Origin: JTS-RE37 sp041743975 | Lineage (GTDB): Bacteria; Bacteroidota; Bacteroidia; Flavobacteriales; Flavobacteriaceae | Assembly (NCBI GenBank): GCA_041743975.1 | Contig: JBGTLT010000200.1 | Location: 1 to 64,000 of the forward strand | Length of the DNA: 64,000 bases | Reading direction: 5' to 3' | Part shown: positions 8,300 to 17,213 of the stretch, piece after piece | Numbering within the stretch: position 1 is the first letter of the stretch | Layout: each line of letters opens with the position of its first letter | Program-made: the position numbers and the translations under genes | The notes under the pieces: model-generated | Seen by the model: only the letters and a program-made list of their open reading frames with translations | What the model was told of the DNA's origin: nothing | Databases searched by the model: none

Positions 8300-9541
8300 A
8301 TGAATGCTTCGGAGCTTTTAACTATTGCTAAAAAATTCGGGAACCCCGTATATGTTTACGATTCTGAGAAGATAGAATCCCAGTTTAACCGGCTCACAGA
8401 TGCTTTCAGGGGGGTTAAAAAATTGAAATTGAATTATGCTGCCAAGGCATTGTCCAATATAACGATCCTAAGGTTGATGAACAGCCTGGGAAGCGGCCTG
8501 GATACGGTTTCCATACAGGAGGTCAAACTGGGCCTAATGGCCGGATTTAAACCTGAAAATATAATATACACACCCAATGGGGTGTCCCTGGAAGAAATTG
8601 AAGAGGCAGCCGTCCTGGGTGTCCGGATCAATATCGACAACCTGTCCATTTTGGAACAATTCGGGAGTAAACACCCGGATATTCCGGTATGCATCCGGAT
8701 CAACCCACATGTGATGGCAGGAGGCAATTCCAAGATTTCTGTGGGACATATCGATTCCAAATTCGGGATCAGCATACACCAAATTCCCCACCTCTTGCGG
8801 ATCGTGGAGCTTACCAAAATGAAAATAAACGGTATCCATATGCACACTGGCAGCGATATTCTGGATATTGACGTTTTTTTGTATGCTTCTGAAATACTCT
8901 TTGAAACCGCAAAAAACTTCCGGAATCTCGATTTTATAGATTTTGGAAGTGGCTTTAAAGTGCCTTATAAAGCGGGGGATATCCAAACCAATATCGAAGA
9001 ACTAGGTGAAAAACTGACCGGGAAATTCAATGATTTTTGCGAGGAATATGGCAGGGAACTGACATTGGCTTTTGAACCGGGAAAGTTCCTGGTCAGTGAA
9101 GCCGGGTTCTTCCTGGCAAAGGTCAATGTGGTTAAACAAACGACCTCTACCGTATTCGCCAGTGTGGATTCCGGATTTAACCATCTTATCCGGCCTATGC
9201 TTTATGGTGCTACACATGATATCATCAATCTGTCAAATCCTGAAGGAAGGGAGCGCTACTACTCGGTAGTGGGGTATATCTGCGAGACCGATACCTTTGG
9301 AAACAACCGAAGGATCAACGAAATTTCGGAGGGGGATATCCTCTGTTTCAGGAATGCCGGGGCCTATTGTTTTACAATGGCCAGCAACTACAATTCGAGA
9401 TTCAGGCCTCCGGAGGTCCTGTGGCACAAAGGAGAGGCCCACCTTATTAGGGAACGGGAGACTTTTGATGACCTGGTACGGGGTCAGGTAGTAGTAAAAG
9501 GCTTGTTCACCCCTAAAAAGGAAAAGGCAGAAGCCAAATAA
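8300..9541 (+). CDS. lysA: Diaminopimelate decarboxylase
   Basis: A 413-residue PLP-dependent decarboxylase of fold type III that converts meso-diaminopimelate to lysine, the last step of lysine synthesis. The PLP lysine is in NYAAKA (about residue 49). Further family marks are HIDSKFGI, the HMHTGSDI motif, GSGFKVPY, EPGKFLVSEAG for phosphate binding, and ICETDTFG carrying the catalytic cysteine. The ATG at 8300 is chosen because it begins the conserved domain and sits just after a strong promoter; the open frame extends 76 codons further upstream without similarity. Orthologues in this phylum are about 400 residues. Confidence 0.96.
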   Translation: MNASELLTIAKKFGNPVYVYDSEKIESQFNRLTDAFRGVKKLKLNYAAKALSNITILRLMNSLGSGLDTVSIQEVKLGLMAGFKPENIIYTPNGVSLEEIEEAAVLGVRINIDNLSILEQFGSKHPDIPVCIRINPHVMAGGNSKISVGHIDSKFGISIHQIPHLLRIVELTKMKINGIHMHTGSDILDIDVFLYASEILFETAKNFRNLDFIDFGSGFKVPYKAGDIQTNIEELGEKLTGKFNDFCEEYGRELTLAFEPGKFLVSEAGFFLAKVNVVKQTTSTVFASVDSGFNHLIRPMLYGATHDIINLSNPEGRERYYSVVGYICETDTFGNNRRINEISEGDILCFRNAGAYCFTMASNYNSRFRPPEVLWHKGEAHLIRERETFDDLVRGQVVVKGLFTPKKEKAEAK

Positions 9542-9586
9542 ACAACTTACGGGAGGCCCTTTAAAATATTCTTTCTTAATTTTCGT

Positions 9587-9594
9587 TAGTTTTG
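9587..9594 (+). promoter_or_regulatory. Promoter -7 element of the thioredoxin gene
   Basis: TAGTTTTG matches TAnnTTTG and lies 45 bases before the GTG start codon at 9640. Confidence 0.45.
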
Positions 9595-9639
9595 GAATAG
9601 TATTTGGACTGATATCCTATAAATCAAACGACTTTTTAC

Positions 9640-10161
9640 GTGAGGACAACCCTATCAAAATACGTGCTTATTACCATTATCGGATTGGTTAGCCATAGTG
9701 CCATAGCCCAGAAAGTAAACTGGTTAAGCTGGGAGGAGGCTGCTGCCCTTGTAGAAACCGAGAAAAATCCCAAGAAGATATTTGTTGATGTCTATACCGA
9801 CTGGTGTGGCTGGTGCAAAAAAATGGATAAGGATACCTTCCAGGATGCGGAGGTGGCTGCCTATATGAAACAGAACTTCTATATGGTCAAGCTCGATGGG
9901 GAAAACAAGGAACCCATCGAATTTAAAGGAAAAACCTATAAGTTCGTGCCCTCAGGCAGGAGTGGGTACCATGAATTGGCGGCTGCGCTTATGCAAGGCC
10001 GGCTCAGCTATCCGACGGTAATCTTTCTGGATTCCGAAATGAAAATTTTATCCCCGGTACCCGGGTACCAAAAGCCAGAACCGTTTTTAAACATTGCCAA
10101 ATATTTCGGGGATGACATCTACAAAGTAAAAGATTGGAAGACCTATAGCGAGGGAAAATAA
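9640..10161 (+). CDS. Secreted thioredoxin-fold protein
   Basis: A 173-residue exported thioredoxin-like protein. A signal peptide (residues 1-24, ending in AIAQ) precedes a thioredoxin domain with the active-site motif CGWC at residues 56-59, preceded by FVDVYTDW. The cis-proline loop is SYPTVIFLD near residue 127. This is the DUF255/thioredoxin_7 type that works in disulfide reduction or cytochrome maturation in the periplasm of Bacteroidota. The start is GTG; the in-frame stop at 9610 and lack of any other start make it the only choice. Its redox partner is not in the window. Confidence 0.88.
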   Translation: MRTTLSKYVLITIIGLVSHSAIAQKVNWLSWEEAAALVETEKNPKKIFVDVYTDWCGWCKKMDKDTFQDAEVAAYMKQNFYMVKLDGENKEPIEFKGKTYKFVPSGRSGYHELAAALMQGRLSYPTVIFLDSEMKILSPVPGYQKPEPFLNIAKYFGDDIYKVKDWKTYSEGK

Positions 10162-10389
10162 CACTTTAGGCATCCATTCCCCCTGTTCTATTACCCTTTC
10201 TAATTACGGTCTTGTGTGGGTGAAAAAAAACCGATGTTCTTCATGCAGAAGGACATAATGGGGTTAGCATTTCACTGGCGGTATCCGTCAAAAGGTTTAC
10301 AAGTGACATTATCCAGACTGGGGGTTATATTTCAAATCTGCTATGCCACAGCTTATGTAAGGAATTCACGTTATCACCGGGTCAGTGGG

Positions 10390-11862
10390 TTACCTGCTGT
10401 AGTTAGGGGATTCATTCGTGATGGTCACATCATGCGGATGGCCTTCAGCGATACCACTTGAAGTAATTTTTACAAAGCGCCCGTTTTCTTTCAGGGATAC
10501 GATATCTTTTGCCCCACAGTAGCCCATTCCAGCCCGCAGGCCGCCAATAAACTGGAGTATGCTTTCATACAGGTCGCCCTTATAGGGTACCCGCCCTACG
10601 ATGCCTTCCGGTACCAGTTTTTTAATATCGTCCTCAACATCCTGAAAATACCGGTCCTTGCTGCCTTCCTTCATGGCTTCCACAGATCCCATACCCCGGT
10701 ACGATTTAAATTTACGTCCCTCATATATTATTGTCTCCCCAGGGGATTCACGGGTCCCTGCCAGCAAAGAACCCAGCATAACGCTGTCTGCTCCTGCAGC
10801 TATGGCTTTCGGAATATCCCCGGTATACCGGATGCCTCCATCGGCTATCACTGGGATGCCGCTGCCTTTGATGGCTGCTGCTACTTCCAATACGGCAGAA
10901 AATTGCGGAAAACCAACCCCGGCGACCACTCGGGTGGTACAGATAGAACCAGGCCCGATACCCACCTTGACCGCATCGGCCCCTGCGTCTACCAGGTATT
11001 TTGCGGCAGCACCAGTAGCAATATTCCCAACAATGACATCCAGGTCCGGATATTTTTCCTTTACCGCCTTGAGTACTCCCACAACGCCTTTAGTATGGCC
11101 GTGGGCTGTATCAATGACGACTGCATCTACGCCAGCACTCACAAGGGCATCCACACGTTCCACTGCATCGGGGGTAACACCAACAGCAGCGGCAACCCGG
11201 AGCCTTCCGTAAATATCCTTATTGGCCATAGGCTTCTGGGACAGTTTGGTGATATCCCTGAAGGTGATGAGACCTACCAGGATATTTTCTTTATTGACGA
11301 CCGGTAATTTTTCGATTTTGTTTTCCTGAAGGATGCCCTCAGCCTGTTTCAGGGAGGTTCCCTCTGCAACGGTTACCAAATTTTTGTAAGTCATGACCTC
11401 CGCAATAGGGCGGTTGTTGTTCTTCTCAAACCGAAGGTCGCGGTTGGTTACGATCCCTATCAGTTTTTTGTCCTCGTCGACAATGGGAATACCCCCAATA
11501 CCGAATTCCTTCATGCTGGCCTTGGCATCCTTTACCAATGCATTCAAAGGGAGCGTCACAGGATCCAGGATCATACCGCTTTCTGCGCGTTTCACCTTTC
11601 GTACCTTGGTAGCTTGCTGCTCGATGGTCATATTTTTATGGAGTACCCCTATCCCCCCCTCCTGGGCCATCGCAATGGCCATCTGGGATTCTGTCACAGT
11701 ATCCATGGCAGCGGAAACAATAGGTACATTGATGGTGATATTACGGGTAAATTTTGTTTGGATGTTTACATCACGGGGCAGTACCTCTGAGTAGGCGGGC
11801 ACCAACAGGACATCATCATAGGTTAGACCTTCTCCGAGAATTTTGTTAAGGTGGGCTTTCAT
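10390..11862 (-). CDS. guaB: Inosine-5'-monophosphate dehydrogenase
   Basis: A 490-residue IMPDH, which oxidises IMP to XMP with NAD, the committed step of GTP synthesis. The TIM barrel begins at LTYDDVLLVPAYSEVLP. It is interrupted at about residues 95-205 by two CBS domains that usually bind regulatory nucleotides. The barrel resumes with the catalytic cysteine loop GPGSICTTR near residue 300, the phosphate-binding DGGIRYTGD, and the flap region with KRYRGMGS-like SYRGMGS. The length equals that of typical bacterial enzymes. It is monocistronic, with a promoter box 24 bases upstream. Confidence 0.98.
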   Translation of the reverse strand: MKAHLNKILGEGLTYDDVLLVPAYSEVLPRDVNIQTKFTRNITINVPIVSAAMDTVTESQMAIAMAQEGGIGVLHKNMTIEQQATKVRKVKRAESGMILDPVTLPLNALVKDAKASMKEFGIGGIPIVDEDKKLIGIVTNRDLRFEKNNNRPIAEVMTYKNLVTVAEGTSLKQAEGILQENKIEKLPVVNKENILVGLITFRDITKLSQKPMANKDIYGRLRVAAAVGVTPDAVERVDALVSAGVDAVVIDTAHGHTKGVVGVLKAVKEKYPDLDVIVGNIATGAAAKYLVDAGADAVKVGIGPGSICTTRVVAGVGFPQFSAVLEVAAAIKGSGIPVIADGGIRYTGDIPKAIAAGADSVMLGSLLAGTRESPGETIIYEGRKFKSYRGMGSVEAMKEGSKDRYFQDVEDDIKKLVPEGIVGRVPYKGDLYESILQFIGGLRAGMGYCGAKDIVSLKENGRFVKITSSGIAEGHPHDVTITNESPNYSR

Positions 11863-11885
11863 GGCAATTAAGGATTAATTGCGTG

Positions 11886-11893
11886 CAAATATA
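11886..11893 (-). promoter_or_regulatory. guaB: Promoter -7 element of guaB
   Basis: Minus-strand TATATTTG (TAnnTTTG) begins 31 bases before the guaB start codon. Confidence 0.6.
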
Positions 11894-12673
11894 GTACATA
11901 AAACCAAATGGTGCGCCCCTTAAGAAATGGAATTGATATCTGCCATGCCTATTGGCCTTATTCCTTTTGAAAAGCGGGAAGATCTTAAGGATTGACCCAA
12001 GTGTACCAATTGTTCTCGATATAAAACTCAGATTGTGCCAACCCGATGAAAGCGGCTCCCGGGATGCTTTGCAAATACTAGGCTCCCAGGGCTATCGCAT
12101 GAATCCTGTGAAATGAATGCAGGGTCCTGTTACTATAAGCCCGCCGCTCGGAAACCCCAGGGTAAGACCTGGAGGAATTCTTTTGATTTAATTGGCCACG
12201 GATGCAAGGACCGCCCTGGCCCACCGGATCAGCATGTCTTCTCTTCCGTGCTGGTGTTGCTGTAAAAACATGTATTATGAATCAACGGCATTTTACCCTC
12301 TCCACTTCTTCTATGAGTTCCCGGTTGTGATCTTTCTTTTCCGCATTACAGAAAGCCATACAAGAGCATCAAGGTGTTCCTGACTTATGCGATATGGCCA
12401 TTTATCCATAAGGTAACCGGTGCAACATTAGCATGTCAGGGAGAATACGTCTGGTTGCCGCGAAAATCAAAACATTTGTTTTCCGGGATGGTTTTGATGG
12501 ATTCATTCGTATGAGTTTCGCTTTCAAATGCTGCCATCAGGTATCCGTAATCGTTTCATTTTGGTCGCAAAAAATGCATCGTTTTCTGTATTAGCAACAC
12601 AGCAATAAGGAGGTATCTTAAATAATCCTCCTATAAGTGCCTGATGTTTAAAATTTAACAGTGCTTTATTTTT
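11894..12673. other. Gene-poor region upstream of the TonB receptor
   Basis: About 780 bases with no intact gene on either strand. The plus strand holds only short frames without family resemblance. The minus strand between 12188 and 12537 shows broken coding-like segments, listed separately. The remainder (11894-12187 and 12538-12673) shows nothing recognisable. Confidence 0.55.
12188..12537 (-). pseudogene. Decayed gene of unknown family
   Basis: Several short minus-strand segments in different frames each read like real protein. An ATG at 12537 opens a 33-residue frame (MAAFESETHTNESIKTIPEN...) ending in TGA. A second segment starts at 12401 and is cut by an in-frame TGA at 12371-12369, then continues to 12282 (FCNAEKKDHNRELIEEVERV). 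A third at 12271-12188 gives QQHQHGREDMLIRWARAVL and ends in TAA. Their order, single strand and close spacing fit one gene of about 115 codons broken by frameshifts. I do not recognise the family. This is inference from the look of the frames; they could be chance. Confidence 0.3.
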
Positions 12674-12686
12674 ATTTATTCTAAAT
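12674..12686. promoter_or_regulatory. Putative operator, upstream copy
   Basis: ATTTATTCTAAAT differs by one base from the perfect palindrome at 12745-12757. It ends 5 bases before the -33 TTG of the TonB-receptor promoter. Together the two copies bracket the promoter, 71 bases centre to centre. Confidence 0.5.
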
Positions 12687-12691
12687 AAGCT

Positions 12692-12721
12692 TTGAAATAA
12701 AATTTTCACTTATTACATTTG
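12692..12721 (+). promoter_or_regulatory. Promoter of the FecA-like receptor gene
   Basis: TTG at 12692-12694, then exactly 19 bases, then TACATTTG at 12714-12721: a full match to the Bacteroidota consensus. Transcription would start about 12728, leaving a leader of about 33 bases that contains the downstream operator copy. Confidence 0.75.
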
Positions 12722-12744
12722 TCAGCTGTTTTAAATTAATTTTA

Positions 12745-12757
12745 ATTTAGTCTAAAT
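12745..12757. promoter_or_regulatory. Putative operator, downstream copy (perfect palindrome)
   Basis: ATTTAG-T-CTAAAT is a perfect 13-base palindrome ending 3 bases before the ATG. It overlaps the place of the ribosome-binding site. A regulator bound here would block elongation or initiation. An iron-responsive repressor of the Fur or DtxR type is plausible given the ferric-chelate receptor, but unproven. Confidence 0.55.
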
Positions 12758-12760
12758 AGA

Positions 12761-14992
12761 ATGAAGAGACAAACCAACCAGATACTAGCACTTTTTTTGC
12801 TCAGTATTTCCAGCCTAATAGCTCAAAAAAACGATTCGCTCACCGATGCTCCTTTGGTAGTCCTGAATGAGGTGGTATTAAACGCCAAAGTAATTTTCGG
12901 AAACAAGTTTGAAGCCAGGAACCGCACAGGGTCGGCTTACTTTATCTCCCCTGAAGAAATCAGGAAGTTCAATTATACGGATATAAACCGGACTCTTAGG
13001 ACCGTACCCGGGGTAAATGTCTATGAAGAAGATGGGTTTGGCCTTCGCCCCAATATTAGCCTGCGGGGCACATCGCCCGAACGCAGTGCAAAGATCAGCC
13101 TCATGGAAGATGGTGTCCTCATTGCACCAGCCCCGTACAGCGCCCCGGCAGCCTATTATTTCCCTACCATCGCTCGCATGCAATCCGTCGAAATCCTTAA
13201 AGGTTCGAGTCAGGTGCAATACGGCCCCTTCACAACAGGCGGGGCCATAAACATGTTATCAACTGAGGTGCCCGAAGCATTTGAGGCTTTCCTTTCCACT
13301 AGTTACGGAAGTTTCTCCTCTGGCAAGTTGCATACCCAGCTTGGGGACAGCCGGAAGAATTTTGGCTACTCCCTGGAGTACCTCAATTATAATTCCAATG
13401 GTTTCAAGGAACTGGACAATGGGGGCGATACTGGCTTTGATAAAAATGACCTGGTAGCAAAAATCAGATTGAATACCGGGCCTGAAGCTGCAACCGGGCA
13501 GGAGCTGGAACTCAAATTCCAGTATTCGGACGAATCTTCCGATGAAACCTATCTCGGGCTAACCCAGGCCGATTTCGACTCAGCCCCTTTCAGAAGGTAT
13601 TCCTCCTCCCAGGTAGATCAAATGAACACCGAACATGTACAGTTCATGGCCACACATACCTTAAACTTCAGTGATTACTTTAGGATCACAACGGTTGGGT
13701 ATCGTAATGATTTCAGCAGAAATTGGTATAAACTGGATAATGTAACCGTTAACGGGCAACGCCAAGGCATCGCAGCAATCCTGAATGATCCCGAAGGATT
13801 GTCCTCTTATTACGACCTTATCAGCGGGGAGGTTAACAGTGGAGAAGACGCTCTCTCAGTTAAAGCCAACAATCGGGATTACCTATCAACCGGAATACAA
13901 ACCAAACTTGACTACCACTGGACAGGGGCAAAAACATTCCATGACCTGGAAATCGGGTTGCGTTACCACTTTGACGAGGAAGATCGTTTCCAATGGGAAG
14001 ATAATTATTCCATAACAGAAAATATCATGCAACTTACCAGCGGGGGGATTCCCGGAACCGATGCGAACAGGGTTAGCGATGCCAGGGCTTTTGCCACCTT
14101 CGCGCTATATAAGATAAAATATGGCGAACTAACGCTTACACCGGGTTTGCGCTATGAGAATATTGTGCTTTCCCGACAGGATTATGGTAATGCGGATACT
14201 GGCAGGATAGGGACCAACCTGAGTGATAGGGAAAACAAGGTTGATGTCTTTATTCCGGGAATGGGTTTCAATTACAATTTGGATAACCTGTCTGTATTTG
14301 GTGGCATTCACAAGGGCTTCTCGCCCCCCGGCAACCAGTCTGGCCAGGATTCTGAGGAGAGTATCAACTATGAACTTGGCGGCAGGTTTTTCATCGGAGA
14401 AGACCTCAACGGGGAATTGGTCGGCTTTTACAACGATTACAGCAATTTGCTTGGGAGTGATTTGGCCGCTACTGGAGGTACGGGCTCCCTTGACCAATTC
14501 AACGCCGGTGAAGTGCGTATTACAGGAATTGAAGCTTTATTGAATTACAATCTACTTCCCGGCAATAAGTCATATATTCTTCCCTTAACCGTTTCCTATA
14601 CCTATACGGATACCGAATTTCTTAATAGTTTTGGAAGCGCTGATGACCTATGGGGGGAAGTCAATGCCGGGGACGAGCTTCCTTACATCTCCAAACACTT
14701 GTTGAATGCGGGGATAGGACTGGAACACCGGAATTTCGAGATAAATTTCAATGCACGCTTCAATGGGGAATTCCGCACTGAGGCCGGTACGGGAACCATT
14801 CCGCAGGACGAACTGATTAGCTCCAATTTAATCCTTGACTTTGCAGGAAAATACCGCTTTAGCGAACACCTGAGCCTAACTGCCAATATTATTAACCTGC
14901 TGGATGAAACCTATGCCGTGGCAAGGGTTCCAGCCGGGCTCCGCCCCGGGCATCCGTTTGGTGCCTATGCCGGGATTGAACTGCGCTATTAG
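12761..14992 (+). CDS. FecA-like TonB-dependent ferric-chelate receptor
   Basis: A 743-residue outer-membrane TonB-dependent receptor with a signal peptide ending at SLIAQ (residue 22). The plug domain (about residues 45-165) contains NRTLRTVPGVNVYEEDG, LRPNISLRGTSPERS and EILKGSSQVQYGPFTTGGAIN. These blocks closely follow the ferric-citrate receptor FecA. A 22-strand barrel follows and ends in the aromatic YAGIELRY. It imports an iron chelate into the periplasm using TonB energy. There is no carboxypeptidase-like N-terminal domain, no SusD partner, and no fecIR-type sigma/anti-sigma pair nearby. The promoter is flanked by palindromes, fitting direct metal-dependent repression. The exact ligand is inferred only. 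Confidence 0.92.
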   Translation: MKRQTNQILALFLLSISSLIAQKNDSLTDAPLVVLNEVVLNAKVIFGNKFEARNRTGSAYFISPEEIRKFNYTDINRTLRTVPGVNVYEEDGFGLRPNISLRGTSPERSAKISLMEDGVLIAPAPYSAPAAYYFPTIARMQSVEILKGSSQVQYGPFTTGGAINMLSTEVPEAFEAFLSTSYGSFSSGKLHTQLGDSRKNFGYSLEYLNYNSNGFKELDNGGDTGFDKNDLVAKIRLNTGPEAATGQELELKFQYSDESSDETYLGLTQADFDSAPFRRYSSSQVDQMNTEHVQFMATHTLNFSDYFRITTVGYRNDFSRNWYKLDNVTVNGQRQGIAAILNDPEGLSSYYDLISGEVNSGEDALSVKANNRDYLSTGIQTKLDYHWTGAKTFHDLEIGLRYHFDEEDRFQWEDNYSITENIMQLTSGGIPGTDANRVSDARAFATFALYKIKYGELTLTPGLRYENIVLSRQDYGNADTGRIGTNLSDRENKVDVFIPGMGFNYNLDNLSVFGGIHKGFSPPGNQSGQDSEESINYELGGRFFIGEDLNGELVGFYNDYSNLLGSDLAATGGTGSLDQFNAGEVRITGIEALLNYNLLPGNKSYILPLTVSYTYTDTEFLNSFGSADDLWGEVNAGDELPYISKHLLNAGIGLEHRNFEINFNARFNGEFRTEAGTGTIPQDELISSNLILDFAGKYRFSEHLSLTANIINLLDETYAVARVPAGLRPGHPFGAYAGIELRY

Positions 14993-15012
14993 GTTTAAGT
15001 TGGTTTTATATG

Positions 15013-15047
15013 AAAAGCATCTGCAATCTCCATTGCCAGGTGCTTTT
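15013..15047. terminator. Bidirectional terminator between the receptor gene and the HMG-CoA lyase gene
   Basis: AAAAGCA at 15013-15019 pairs with TGCTTTT at 15041-15047. Inside, CTG..CAAT pairs with ATTG.CAG. The U tract exists in both directions. The right arm reaches the stop codon of the convergent gene. Confidence 0.7.
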
Positions 15048-15913
15048 TACTTATATGATCCAAACAAGTCCGTTGCCTTGTTGTGTGCTGATTCAAACGC
15101 CATCCATTGAACCCCCGTATCTACACTGGCAGCATTAAAATAGGAAAGTATTTTTTCGGTGGGCATATTTCCGGTAAGTTCATCCTTAGCCATGGGGCAT
15201 CCCCCGAAACCCTGTACGGCCCCATCGAACCGCCGGCAACCTGCCTTGAACGCGGCATCGACCTTTTCATGCCACTTTGAAGGATGTGTATGAAGGTGGG
15301 CACCGAATTCTATCCCCGGAAACTTCGGTATGAGGTTGGAAAAGAGGTAATCGATCACTTCCGGGGTGGAACTTCCCACGGTATCCGACAACGATAAAAT
15401 CTTCACGCCCATTGCGGACAGCTTCTGAGTCCATTCCCCCACTATATCCACATTCCAGGGATCGCCGTAGGGGTTTCCAAAACCCATGGAAATATAAGTG
15501 ACCACTTCCTTATCTGATGCCTCGGCTATGGAGAGGATTTGTTGCAGCGCATCAATGGATTGAGCTATTGTTTTATGGGTATTCCTCATTTGAAAATTCT
15601 CCGATATGGAAAAAGGATACCCCAGATAATCTATTGCAGGATGGGAACTGGCTTCTTCTGCACCACGGATGTTGGCCACAATGGCCAGGAGTTTGCTTTG
15701 GGAACGCGACTTGTCTAATCTGGAGAGCACTTCTGCCGTATCTACCATCTGGGGAATGGCTTTGGGCGAAACAAAACTGCCAAAATCAATTGTATCAAAT
15801 CCACAGGCCAGCAAAGCCTGCAAATATCTGGCTTTAACGTCTGTAGGTATAAACTTTTTAATGCCCTGCATGGCATCCCTTGGGCATTCAATGATCTTTA
15901 CCGATCTGGACAT
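15047..15913 (-). CDS. Hydroxymethylglutaryl-CoA lyase
   Basis: A 288-residue HMGL-like TIM-barrel enzyme that splits HMG-CoA into acetoacetate and acetyl-CoA in leucine degradation. The N-terminal ECPRDAMQG corresponds to the catalytic Arg-Asp (E-x-G-P-R-D) motif. The metal ligands are in the HLHTHP element near residue 207. The signature GFGGCPMAKDELTGNMPTE, with its catalytic cysteine, is near residue 235. The DFGSFVSPKAIPQM segment is also typical. It fits with the acyl-CoA mutase and branched-chain aminotransferase elsewhere in the window as part of amino-acid catabolism. No partner gene is adjacent. Confidence 0.93.
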   Translation of the reverse strand: MSRSVKIIECPRDAMQGIKKFIPTDVKARYLQALLACGFDTIDFGSFVSPKAIPQMVDTAEVLSRLDKSRSQSKLLAIVANIRGAEEASSHPAIDYLGYPFSISENFQMRNTHKTIAQSIDALQQILSIAEASDKEVVTYISMGFGNPYGDPWNVDIVGEWTQKLSAMGVKILSLSDTVGSSTPEVIDYLFSNLIPKFPGIEFGAHLHTHPSKWHEKVDAAFKAGCRRFDGAVQGFGGCPMAKDELTGNMPTEKILSYFNAASVDTGVQWMAFESAHNKATDLFGSYK

Positions 15914-15966
15914 ACCTTATCAATTCGCGGGTTGATGTAAAACATCCGTTACCAACAAAATTACCA

Positions 15967-16593
15967 TTATTTATCTGATATCAACAGATAGATAGCAATG
16001 CCCAGGAAGACAATGATTTGTAACCATTTTAATGCAATCGCAATTGCCGGGTTCTTTTCAATCGAGGCTGATATGGTTCCCGCCAGTATTGCGATAACCG
16101 CAAATACACCGAAAGAAACCGTCATAAAAAGCAAACCCAAAACAAAGAATTGGATTTCCGGATCCAATTCCTTGCTAAAAAGGAATCCAGGGAAAAAGGC
16201 GAGGAAGAAAATGGTGACTTTGGGGTTCAGCACATTCATAATAAATCCCTGCCTGAATAATTGTGGCAGGTCCTTTGGGGTTCGCCCCTCGTTGGTAAGT
16301 ATGATGGAAGGCTTGGTTTGCCATAATCTATAGGCAAGGTAAAACAAATAGAGTGCGCCAAACAGCTTGATCAAAAAAAACAATTTGTCACTTTCCCTGA
16401 GGATGGCAGAAACACCAAAGGCCAGCAATGCGGTATGCACCAGGCAGCCAGATATAAGTCCGGCTGTGGTAACCAGGCCCGAAACCTTTCCATTGGTGAT
16501 ACTCTGTGTAAGCACATAAATATTGTCCGGCCCCGGGGATATGGCAAGGGCCGCTGTGGCCATTATGAACGCAATAAGAATGTCGTAATTCAA
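15967..16593 (-). CDS. LysE/RhtB family exporter
   Basis: A 208-residue inner-membrane protein of the LysE/RhtB family with about six membrane segments. The family start (AFIMATAALAISPGPDNIYVLTQS) carries the conserved SPGPD motif near residue 21. The LFGALYLFYLAYRLWQTKPS segment and QGFIMNVLNPKVTIFFLAFFPGF follow, as in amino-acid or homoserine-lactone exporters. The substrate cannot be told from sequence. It is 53 bases upstream of the HMG-CoA lyase gene on the same strand, so both could be one transcript. Confidence 0.92.
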   Translation of the reverse strand: MNYDILIAFIMATAALAISPGPDNIYVLTQSITNGKVSGLVTTAGLISGCLVHTALLAFGVSAILRESDKLFFLIKLFGALYLFYLAYRLWQTKPSIILTNEGRTPKDLPQLFRQGFIMNVLNPKVTIFFLAFFPGFLFSKELDPEIQFFVLGLLFMTVSFGVFAVIAILAGTISASIEKNPAIAIALKWLQIIVFLGIAIYLLISDK

Positions 16594-16748
16594 TGCCTGG
16601 TTCCAACTTTTAGGATAGTCTGACTGGGTTTAAAATTAGGTTAATTACCATAGGATCCTATAATTATTGCAAAAAGGGATTACTATTTTGCTGGATTTTG
16701 TTACTATTTAAGAATAATTCCTTTTTTTTACCTATAAATCCAGCAACC

Positions 16749-17177
16749 ATGACAACATACAAGCTCACCATTGCAGCCATTATGGCCTTCTCCTCCATCG
16801 GTTTAATATCCCGTACTCTGGAAGATCCGGAATTCATCAAAACACCAATATCAATTGTGAAATCAGACAGTTTACTCCGCCATGTTGTGCTTTTTAAATT
16901 CAAAGAAGGTACCCCGGATACAAAAATTTCGGAAATAGCCTCGGCTTTTAGCGCCTTACCAGCTAAGATCCCTGAGGTCCATGCCTATGAATGGGGAACT
17001 AACAATAGTCCTGAAAACCTCGCAAAGGGGTTTACACATTGCTTCTTTGTGACATTTGAAAGCGAGGCAGACCGGGCCATTTACCTCCCGCATCCGGAAC
17101 ACCTTACATTTGTCAAGTTGCTCGAACCCCATCTTGAAGATGTCCTGGTGGTAGATTATTGGTCCAGGCAGGAATGA
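16749..17177 (+). CDS. Exported Dabb (stress-responsive A/B barrel) protein
   Basis: A 142-residue protein with an N-terminal hydrophobic segment (MTTYKLTIAAIMAFSSIGLIS) and a Dabb-type ferredoxin-like domain. It opens with LLRHVVLFKFKEGTPD and ends with HLTFVKLLEPHLEDVLVVDYW. The ATG at 16749 is preferred to the TTG 17 codons upstream because it places the signal directly at the N-terminus. Dabb proteins form small dimeric barrels; a few are enzymes but most are uncharacterised. It diverges from the LysE gene and converges on pyrD. Confidence 0.85.
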   Translation: MTTYKLTIAAIMAFSSIGLISRTLEDPEFIKTPISIVKSDSLLRHVVLFKFKEGTPDTKISEIASAFSALPAKIPEVHAYEWGTNNSPENLAKGFTHCFFVTFESEADRAIYLPHPEHLTFVKLLEPHLEDVLVVDYWSRQE

Positions 17178-17213
17178 TAAACAGAAGGAATGGCTATTTG
17201 TACTGGTGCGGCA

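Noticed and set aside
12192..12383. 63-codon plus-strand frame upstream of the TonB receptor
   Set aside because: No family pattern, no promoter or ribosome site; it is antisense to the decayed minus-strand segments.
12371..12399. In-frame TGA preceding a Cys-Ser-Cys stretch, as if a selenoprotein
   Set aside because: No SECIS-like element was visible, no selenocysteine genes are present, and neighbouring segments are frameshifted; gene decay explains it better.
12524..12709. 61-codon minus-strand frame over the TonB-receptor promoter
   Set aside because: It is AT-rich, lies across a consensus promoter and operator, and shows no domain pattern.
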